A stretch of 64,000 nucleotides of DNA from Brasilonema angustatum HA4187-MV1 (lineage in GTDB: Bacteria > Cyanobacteriota > Cyanobacteriia > Cyanobacteriales > Nostocaceae). Location of the stretch: contig JAHHGV010000004.1 of assembly GCA_019359695.1 (NCBI GenBank), forward strand, positions 34,031 through 98,030, written 5' to 3'. The notes under the pieces are model-generated. The model was not told where the DNA came from and ran no database searches. It was given only the letters and a program-made list of their open reading frames with translations. Each line of letters starts with the position of its first letter. Within the stretch, counting starts at the first letter, position 1. Below are positions 1 to 7,500 of the stretch, in pieces. The position numbers were made by a program, and so were the translations under genes.

Positions 1-86
1 CTGCTGCGACTGATAAACCAGCTAAGATCGCTGCTAAACTCAAAAAAATTCGTGCCATGAGTTACACTCTTGAGCCAGTTTGTTCT

Positions 87-578
87 TTAAACATCAAAAT
101 GGTAAGAGACTCCCCCTTCTTCGTTTACTTTAAAATTAGCATTAAATACTTTAGCTTGCTCGTCTAAATATTGCTTTGCAGTTGCTGGTGGCAATTGTAA
201 CTGCATTGCAAAACCCACAAGAGTAATACGTCCATTATTTTCTTGAATCATACGATAGAAGGTGGATTGCAGCTGGTCATTTGTCTGTGCCTTAATCGCC
301 TTCGTTTCATCCCGACTTTTACGATATACGCCCAATGCTAACCATACTCCTAATACTGAGGTAGGAACGCCGAAAATTAGACCATTTAAAGCAGTATTAT
401 CAAGTACATTAACGGCAGCGTCATTAGGAAAATCATCAAGAGCGACAACCGGTCTTAGACTTGGTTCGATAGGCCTCTCCATAGCATTTTTCTGCATTAC
501 AGCAGAGGCTGATAGCGACAAAAACATGAATCCGAGTGTCAGTAGCCAACCCGCAGCCAATTTTTCAGCAGTCTTCAT
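87..578 (-). CDS. small membrane-anchored hypothetical protein
   Basis: I do not recognise a named family. The 163-residue product has a hydrophobic N-terminus ending near a SASA segment (residues 8-26), which could be a signal peptide or anchor. A second hydrophobic stretch lies at about residues 66-84 (GLIFGVPTSVLGVWLALGVY). The C-terminal 70 residues are soluble and end in a small alpha/beta segment that resembles a winged-helix fold. It is transcribed away from sodB, leaving a 281-bp divergent intergenic region. The function is unknown, and the membrane location is inferred from hydrophobicity only. Confidence 0.6.
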   Translation of the reverse strand: MKTAEKLAAGWLLTLGFMFLSLSASAVMQKNAMERPIEPSLRPVVALDDFPNDAAVNVLDNTALNGLIFGVPTSVLGVWLALGVYRKSRDETKAIKAQTNDQLQSTFYRMIQENNGRITLVGFAMQLQLPPATAKQYLDEQAKVFNANFKVNEEGGVSYHFDV

Positions 579-859
579 AGTTGTTATCTTTCTGATTCAA
601 ACCTTGTTTGTGATTCTAACGTCACTTTTTAGAAGCTTCCAGTCATTAGGTAACGTTGACTGTTCCTGGGGGTGATTCGCAATCTCGAACATATCCTACT
701 TATGCATGAGGCTATTGGTGCCACATTTATTAGTAGAATCAAACTGTTTAAGTTTTATCACAGAGTGCTAAGCTCTGAGAACTGCTAAGCACAAGTATGT
801 TTTTCCAGAGCTACCTCATAAGCTCTAAACTGAAAAACCCTTAAGAGAGGATTCACACA

Positions 860-1462
860 ATGACATTTGAACTTCCCCCATTACCATACGATTACGACGC
901 TCTGTCTCCATTGATTTCAAGTGACACTCTAAAGTTCCATCACGACAAACACCACAAGACTTACGTTGATAACCTCAACAAACTTGTTCAAGGTACAGAA
1001 CTTGCCACTAAGTCATTGGAAGAAATCATTTTGGCAACTGCCAATGATTCATCGAAAACTGGTATCTTCAACAATGCGGCGCAGGTGTGGAATCACACCT
1101 TCTACTGGAACGGCTTGAAAAAAGGCGCTGGTAAACCCAGTGGGGAACTCGCTGAAAAAATCAATGCCAGCTTTGGTAGCTTAGATGAATTCAAAAAACA
1201 ATTCAAAGAAGCTGGTGCAACCCAGTTTGGCAGTGGTTACGCTTGGCTGGTGGTGGATAACGGTGGACTGAAGGTTGTGAAAACACCAAACGCTGCTAAC
1301 CCGATCACCAACGGTCAAACTCCTTTGTTAACCGCTGATGTTTGGGAACACGCCTACTATCTGGATTACCAAAATCGTCGTCCAGATTACCTGGAAACTT
1401 TCCTAAACGAGCTGATTAACTGGGACTTTGTGGGCGAACAGTACGCCAAAGCAGGTAAATAA
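860..1462 (+). CDS. sodB: iron superoxide dismutase
   Basis: Cytosolic Fe-dependent superoxide dismutase, converting superoxide to oxygen and hydrogen peroxide. The 200-residue length is normal for the family. Metal ligands are visible as His27 (KFHHDKHHKTY), His79 (QVWNHTFYW), Asp160 and His164 (DVWEHAYYLDY). Gln75 in the AAQVWNH motif is the usual Fe-SOD signature, where Mn-SOD places its glutamine elsewhere. The ATG follows a good ribosome binding site (AGAGAGGAT, 8-10 bp upstream). A strong hairpin with a T-run lies 190 bp downstream, so the gene is probably monocistronic. Identification is secure. Confidence 0.96.
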   Translation: MTFELPPLPYDYDALSPLISSDTLKFHHDKHHKTYVDNLNKLVQGTELATKSLEEIILATANDSSKTGIFNNAAQVWNHTFYWNGLKKGAGKPSGELAEKINASFGSLDEFKKQFKEAGATQFGSGYAWLVVDNGGLKVVKTPNAANPITNGQTPLLTADVWEHAYYLDYQNRRPDYLETFLNELINWDFVGEQYAKAGK

Positions 1463-1546
1463 GCAGGCAATACTCGTCTGCCAATAAGTTTCTCTTGCAT
1501 AGCTTGAGTTTGTTTTAACTGAGATCTTGCATCAGTCTCAACAACC

Positions 1547-1569
1547 GCCTAGGGTTTAAAACCCTAGGC
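1547..1569. repeat. perfect 11-bp inverted repeat
   Basis: GCCTAGGGTTT and AAACCCTAGGC flank a single A, 85 bp after sodB. There is no T-run, so it is either a transcript-stabilising hairpin or a protein-binding palindrome. A second perfect palindrome, AGTCTACT-TG-AGTAGACT, follows at 1624-1641. Confidence 0.6.
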
Positions 1570-1650
1570 TAATAGCTCAAGTCATCGCGCATAGGACTAA
1601 ATTCTTTAGGTAACTTGGTTTTTAGTCTACTTGAGTAGACTTAAGCTATG

Positions 1651-1680
1651 AGCCAGGAACCAAGTTCCTAGCTGTTTTTT
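1651..1680 (+). terminator. rho-independent terminator after sodB
   Basis: A 10-bp stem with one mismatch (AGCCAGGAAC / GTTCCTAGCT) and a CAA loop is followed directly by GTTTTTT. It lies between sodB and the small gene at 1719 and would end sodB transcripts on the plus strand. Confidence 0.7.
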
Positions 1681-1718
1681 AGAAAACCTCATCAAAAATT
1701 TACAATTTTAAAAGGCAT

Positions 1719-1925
1719 ATGAATAGTACTGAACTAGCGCAATACATGGAAGCAACTGATAGTATCAGCAAACCTTGGCTATTGGTGCAATTGCGACTCA
1801 AGAAACTTCAAGAACGTCGAGCGACACTTTCAGACAATGAGTATTTTCATCAGTTAGCAGACATTCACCAAGATATGATGAACTTGGGGGAATGGTGGCG
1901 CGGTATAGAAGATCAGGTATTTTGA
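1719..1925 (+). CDS. small conserved hypothetical protein
   Basis: A 68-residue, highly charged and probably helical protein with no signal peptide or membrane segment. It has a Trp-rich tail (EWWRGIEDQVF). It begins with ATG after AAAAGGC and ends 91 bp before purM on the same strand, so it could be co-transcribed with purM. I do not recognise the family and infer no function. The start and the reality of the gene rest on its protein-like composition and clean spacing. Confidence 0.55.
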   Translation: MNSTELAQYMEATDSISKPWLLVQLRLKKLQERRATLSDNEYFHQLADIHQDMMNLGEWWRGIEDQVF

Positions 1926-2016
1926 AGTTATCAGTCATTGGTAAAAAATATTGGACTCATTTTGGACGATTGACTGTAAACTTTAGCTACTTCAATTGAT
2001 CGCGATGTTTTAACTG

Positions 2017-3045
2017 ATGGATTACAAAGATGCAGGAGTGGACGTTGAGGCTGGACGAGAGTTTGTAAATCAAATTCGTAATTTGGTTCACAGCACTTTT
2101 AGACCAGAAGTTATTGGTGGACTGGGTGGCTTTAGTGGCTGCTTTCAACTACCAAGTGGTTATAAGGAACCTGTTTTGGTTTCTGGAACTGATGGTGTAG
2201 GTACTAAGTTAAAAATCGCTCATACTCTCAACTGTCACAACAGCGTTGGAATTGATTTGGTAGCCATGTGCGTCAACGATGTGCTGACATCTGGCGCAGA
2301 ACCGCTATTCTTTTTAGATTATCTGGCAACAGGTCAGTTAGAGAAAGAGCAGCTGACTCAAGTGGTTGCAGGTATAGCCTCTGGGTGTCAGCAGGCGGGT
2401 TGCGCTTTGCTGGGAGGAGAAACTGCAGAAATGCCCGGTTTTTATCAAGCGGGTGAGTATGATTTGGCTGGGTTCTGTGTGGGGATTGTCGAAAGAAGCC
2501 AAATGCTGGACGGTTCCCAGGTACAAGTGGGAGATGTGGCGATCGCACTCCCTAGCGCTGGTGTACATAGCAATGGCTTTAGTTTGGTGAGGAAAATTGT
2601 CAGCGAAAAAGGATTTTCCTGGAGTGATAATTTAGAAATATTTGCTGGTAAAACATTAGGAGAAGTTTTCCTCTCACCCACGCGTATTTACGTTAAACCT
2701 CTACTGAGCGCACGTCAAGCAGGGTTAGAAATTCACGGTATGGCTCACATCACGGGTGGAGGTTTACCAGAAAACTTGCCCCGTTGTTTGGGTAAAAATC
2801 AAGCTGTGCAAATAAACTCTCAAAGCTGGGTTATTCCACCTGTGTTTCAGTGGTTGGCAGAAACTGGTTCTGTCAGTCCCCAAGCAATGTATAACACTTT
2901 CAACATGGGAGTGGGATTTGTATTAATAGTACCTCCCGATCAAGCAGAGCAAGTCATAACGTATATGAAGTTACAAAACGTTACAGCTTTTACAATTGGT
3001 AATGTGATCGCTGGCTCCGGCGAATTAATTGGATTACCAATATAG
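2017..3045 (+). CDS. purM: phosphoribosylformylglycinamidine cyclo-ligase (AIR synthase)
   Basis: Fifth step of de novo purine synthesis: ATP-dependent ring closure of FGAM to aminoimidazole ribotide in the cytosol. The 342-residue product is full length for PurM. The N-terminal [13 protein letters not shown] motif, the [14 protein letters not shown] nucleotide-binding loop (about residues 56-70), the [11 protein letters not shown] motif (about 133-143) and the [12 protein letters not shown] segment (about 244-255) are all present. The ATG at 2017 gives the canonical PurM N-terminus. No other pur gene lies in the window. Confidence 0.96.
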   Translation: MDYKDAGVDVEAGREFVNQIRNLVHSTFRPEVIGGLGGFSGCFQLPSGYKEPVLVSGTDGVGTKLKIAHTLNCHNSVGIDLVAMCVNDVLTSGAEPLFFLDYLATGQLEKEQLTQVVAGIASGCQQAGCALLGGETAEMPGFYQAGEYDLAGFCVGIVERSQMLDGSQVQVGDVAIALPSAGVHSNGFSLVRKIVSEKGFSWSDNLEIFAGKTLGEVFLSPTRIYVKPLLSARQAGLEIHGMAHITGGGLPENLPRCLGKNQAVQINSQSWVIPPVFQWLAETGSVSPQAMYNTFNMGVGFVLIVPPDQAEQVITYMKLQNVTAFTIGNVIAGSGELIGLPI

Positions 3046-3387
3046 GTGACAATATTTATACAATATAAAATATTTATTTTTTGTCTGAAAATATGTTGAT
3101 TTGTCCTATTTTTAATATTTTCTTAATCTCTGCTGTTTTTAGTAAATGTTGATTAAACGGAGATTTGAAGCAATATTTCTGACTTTTGCTTATAGAACAA
3201 ATCAAAAATACGCATGACCGCTAGCCTTTAAATTTGCTAACGTAGTTTTAACATATTGAAAAATTTTGCCAATGATGCCCAGAAAGTAGCAACCAACACT
3301 TAACAACGGTGCTGGTGCAGTCTGGGCTATTAGTGTCATTTGTTTTTGTGTAAAAAATCAATCACGTATTTTGCAAACGAGGGGGTT
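3046..3387. other. AT-rich intergenic region
   Basis: The 342 bp between purM and the PHP gene are AT-rich and hold no convincing gene. A plus-strand frame from a TTG at 3340 reads into the PHP gene, but the ATG at 3388 is preceded by a purine-rich ACGAGGGGG and is the better start. Confidence 0.4.
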
Positions 3388-4074
3388 ATGACTGTCAAAA
3401 TCGTTGAAAATGTTACTTCAAGAGAAGAATTAAAGCAAGTCTTCCAGACCATTGATGCAAAAAGTTGCCCAACCTATTTTAACTTTCATATGCATACTGT
3501 CCACTCTGATGGCAGGTTGCAACCGATCGCATTGATGGAACAAGCGATCGCCATTGGTTTAAAAGGTCTTGCAATTACTGACCATCATGGTATAGGCGGC
3601 TACCAGGCGGCTCAAAGCTGGTTAGAAAACTGGAGGTGGAAGAACCCTGGTGCAAACGCTCCCATTCTGTGGACTGGCGTAGAAATTAATGCCAACCTTT
3701 TAAATATTGAAGTTCATATTTTGGGTTATGCTTTTGAGCCAGAACACCCCAGCATAAAACCTTACATTCAAAGAAGAGCTACCACAGGGCAAGAGTATCA
3801 AGCAGCTAACGTCATTTCTGCAATTCAAAATGCAGGAGGGTTAGCAGTACTCGCTCATCCAGTTCGTTACAGGCGATCGCACTTTGAATTAATTCCCGCT
3901 GCTGCAGAAGCCGGGATTGATGGCGTTGAAACTTTTTACGCCTACAACAACCCCAACCCTTGGAAACCAAGTGCTAGAGAATCGATGCAGGTGCAACAAT
4001 TGGCTGATGAATATAGTCTTTTGAACACCTGTGGAACTGATACTCACGGTTTAAACTTGCTTCAGCGGTTGTAA
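3388..4074 (+). CDS. PHP-domain metal-dependent phosphoesterase
   Basis: A stand-alone PHP-domain protein, probably a metal-dependent phosphoesterase; the substrate cannot be told from sequence. The metal-binding signatures are visible in order: FHMHTVHSDG (HxH motif near the N-terminus), ITDHHG, the internal GVEIN and LAHPVRYRR segments, and a terminal GTDTHG (DxH motif). The chosen ATG gives 228 residues and follows a purine-rich ribosome binding site. An upstream TTG start would add 16 unconserved-looking residues. The coding sequence carries HIP1 sites and is typical of its surroundings. Confidence 0.85.
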   Translation: MTVKIVENVTSREELKQVFQTIDAKSCPTYFNFHMHTVHSDGRLQPIALMEQAIAIGLKGLAITDHHGIGGYQAAQSWLENWRWKNPGANAPILWTGVEINANLLNIEVHILGYAFEPEHPSIKPYIQRRATTGQEYQAANVISAIQNAGGLAVLAHPVRYRRSHFELIPAAAEAGIDGVETFYAYNNPNPWKPSARESMQVQQLADEYSLLNTCGTDTHGLNLLQRL

Positions 4075-4518
4075 GCGGATGGTTTATTTTTCTCACAATA
4101 CTCCTGGTTCAACAAGCCAGGGGGAAACAATTCAAAATTCAAAATTACAAAATTCAAAATTTAAAATTAAGAGAATTAGTGCTGGTAATATAGGACTCAT
4201 ATTTGATTTTTGACAAAGCGAGGTACACTTTCTGTTCCCTGTTCCCTACCTCCACGAGTCAATTCAGAAATCAAACCGGATTCCTATCCCTCTTCTGTCA
4301 CTTTCCGGGTGAGCAATCTCTGGAAGGCTTATCAGGCAAACAATACAAGCTATCCTATTAGAAAAAAATGGGTGTGGTCTTTATTATTAGAAAAAAATTG
4401 TGCGATCCCTTACCAAATAAAAGCTCTAGAATTCAAAAATGGTAAATGTTTTCGGAGAGTGACAGAACAGGGCTATAGCTGATTTCAATTGAGTGCAATA
4501 CGCTCACGCCCTTATCGC
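4075..4518. other. intergenic region with AT-rich repeats
   Basis: This stretch holds a short tandem repeat built on AATTCAAAATT (about 4129-4168). It also holds a segment (4190-4215, ATAGGACTCATATTTGATTT) that recurs with small changes at 63876-63896, and a run of the TTCCCTG heptamer type. A 90-codon open frame from a TTG at 4210 has no ribosome binding site and runs through these repeats, so I do not call it a gene. Confidence 0.5.
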
Positions 4519-7500
4519 TCACTGCTGCAGCAACTTCTTCAACTCTGCATCTGTAAACGGATTTTTCCCAGCGCGTAAATCCTTCACCCAACCTTGCACT
4601 TTTGATTTCCATTTCTTATCATCAATCTGGGCAATGTATGCCTCAAAATCCTCAATTGCTCCTTGAGTGTTACCTGTCAGCGACCTTGCAAGCCCACGGT
4701 TACCGCGAATATAGCCATTATCAGGAGCAAGCTGCACCGCTTTTTCACAGGCAAACATGACATCAGCTGCATGGCGATGCAGGCTACCGTATCCGCAGAG
4801 TAATGCCCAAGACTCAGCATCAATTTCAACTTTCAGATCTAGCTTCTGGGCTTTCTGGTAGTTTGCGATGGCTTCTTTTACTTTACCTTCTGTTGCAAGA
4901 TTTTTTCCTTCCATAACCAAGCGCTCAGCTTGTCCTTTGTTTGCAAACTCTTGTGCTTTTGCCTTTGGGTCAAATTTTAAACTAGGATTCCACGTTTGTG
5001 CTTTGCGGAACTTATTAACGGCAGCATTAATATTACCATTTTGCGCTAGTTCCTCACCTCGTGCAACCAATGCTGGAGCAGCTTTCACTAAGATAGACTC
5101 AGTTTGGCATTCCTTGAGTTCTTCCAGCATTTCAGGATGGGTAGCTAAGTATTTATTGAGCCAATTACAACTACTGATCAATAAATCTGCCAAATTAAAA
5201 TTCCATAAAATCACTGTTTTGTCCGCACTAGCAGAAGCTAAAGTCTTGCCATCCGGACTGAAACTGACGCTTGTGACCACATTGTTATGTAATTTAAGAG
5301 TTTGAAGGTCTTTGCCTGTGGCGACATCCCAAAGTTTAATAGTTCTGTCATCACCAGCAGAAGCTAAAGTTTTGCCATCCGGACTGAAACTAACACCCTC
5401 AACCCAACTACCATGCCCAATGAGGGTTTGAAGTAGTTTACCTGTAGCAACATCTAAGAGTTTGACGGTGCTGTCAGAACTAGCAGAAGCTAAAGTTTTG
5501 CCATCCGGACTGAAACTAATACTTTTGACCGTACTGCTATGCTCGTAGAGGGTTTGAAGTAGTTTGTCTGTAGCAACATCCCAAAGTTTAATGGTCTTGT
5601 CATCACTAGCAGAAGCTAACATCTTGCGATCTGGACTGAAACTGACGCTATTGACATAATCGCTATGCCCAGTGAGGGTTTGGAGTTGTTTACCTGTAGC
5701 AACATCCCAAAGTTTAATGGTCTTATCACCACTAGCAGAAGCTAAAGTCTTGCTATCCGGACTGAAACTGACGCTATTGACATAATCGCTATGCCCAGTG
5801 AGGGTTTGGAGTCTTTTGCCTGTGGCGACATCCCAAAGTTTAATAGTTCTGTCATCACTAGCAGAAGCTAAAGTCTTGCTATCCGGACTGAAACTGACAC
5901 TTTTGACATAATCGCTATGCCCAGTGAGGGTTTGGAGTTGTTTACCTGTGGCGACATCCCAAAGTTTAATCGTTCTGTCATAACTAGCAGAAGCTAAAGT
6001 TTTGCCATCCGGACTGAAACTGACGCCACTGACCGTCTTCTGATGTCCATTAAGAGTTTGGAGTCGTTTATCTGTGGCGATATCCCAAAGTTTAATGGTC
6101 TTGTCATCACCAGTAGAAGCTAAAGTCTTGTTATCGGGACTGAAACTGACGCTATTGACCATACTCCCATGTCCGTAGAGAGTTTGAAGTAGCTTACCTG
6201 TGGCGACATCCCAAAGTTTAATGGTCTGGTCATAACTAGCAGAAGCTAAAGTCTTGCCATCCGGGCTGAAACTGATGCTTGTGACAGCATCACTATGTTC
6301 ATTGAGGGTTTGGAGTCGTTTACCAGTGGCGGCATCCCAAAATTTAATCGTTCTGTCAGCACTGGCAGAAGCTAAAGTTTTGCCATCCGGACTGAAACTG
6401 ACGCTATTGACAGAATTGCTATGCCCACTCAGGGTTTGGAGTTGTTTGCCACTTGCCATATCCCAAAATTTAATCGTTTTGTCATTACTAGCAGAAGCTA
6501 AAGTCTTGCCATCCGGACTGAAACTGACGCTATTGACAGAATTGCTATGCCCACTCAGGGTTTGGAGTTGTTTACCTGTGGCGACATCCCAAAGTTTAAT
6601 CGTTCTGTCAGCACTGGCGGAAGCTAAAGTTCTGCCATCCGGACTGAAACTGACGCTATTGACAGAATTGGTATGCCCACTCAGGGTTTGGAGTGGTTTG
6701 CCACTTGCCATATCCCAAAGTTTAATCGTTCTGTCATCACTAGCAGAAGCTAAAGTCTTGCCATCCGGACTGAATACGACGCGCCTGACAAAATTGGTAT
6801 GCCCACTCAGGGTTTTGAGTGGTTTGCCACTTGCCACATCCCAAAGTTCAATGGTTCTGTCATCACTAGCAGAAGCTAAGGTCTTGCCATCCGGACTGAA
6901 ACTGATACTAATAATCCAGCTGCTATGCCCTTCTAAGCGATTATATTCTTTGACATCGTACACAGCCCGCCGTAATGCTGCCACTACCTGAATTTTAGTA
7001 TCCGTTCTTGTCCAGTCTGCCTTTTTCAGTCTTTCTCCTGCCTTTAAGGCTTCTATAAGTGCATCAAAAGTTTGCCCGGAGGCAAAAAACCCTTCTGAAG
7101 AATTCCTCAGTGCTTTGATTTCGCTAATTTCAGCTTGTTTTTTTTGCTTCTCTGCCCGTTGTGCTGCATCCCACGCAGTCACTGCTAGCCCAGCTAACAC
7201 TAATCCTGCCGCAACTGAACCTGCAAGTGCTACTCTCAGAAAACGATTCAGCTTCCGTTCACTAAGTCTTCTTTCCTTTCTTTCTCTTTCCAGTTCTGCC
7301 ATCACCTGGCTTAACTTCGGTTCTTGCTGGTGGCGGATAAACTCAGCTAAATAGTCATGCACCAACTGATAACGGTTTGCGGGGTTTTCTTTTAACAAAA
7401 CCACCAAACCAGATTCCACAAAAATCTCTAAAATCAAATCTAACTTGCTCGCTTCTCTCGTCACATCTGCAGCTAACGCCTGCAAATCCCGTTCCAACTC

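Noticed and set aside
3..166. Open frame at the left edge with an Ala/Lys-rich start (AATDKPAKIAAKLKKIR)
   Set aside because: It might be the tail of a gene outside the window, but it continues antisense into the 87-578 gene and cannot be identified.
262..675. Plus-strand 137-codon open frame
   Set aside because: It is antisense to the small membrane protein gene and has no ribosome binding site or recognisable domain.
6254..6991. Plus-strand 245-codon open frame
   Set aside because: It is the antisense shadow of the WD40 repeats; its periodic Leu-rich translation follows directly from the opposite strand.
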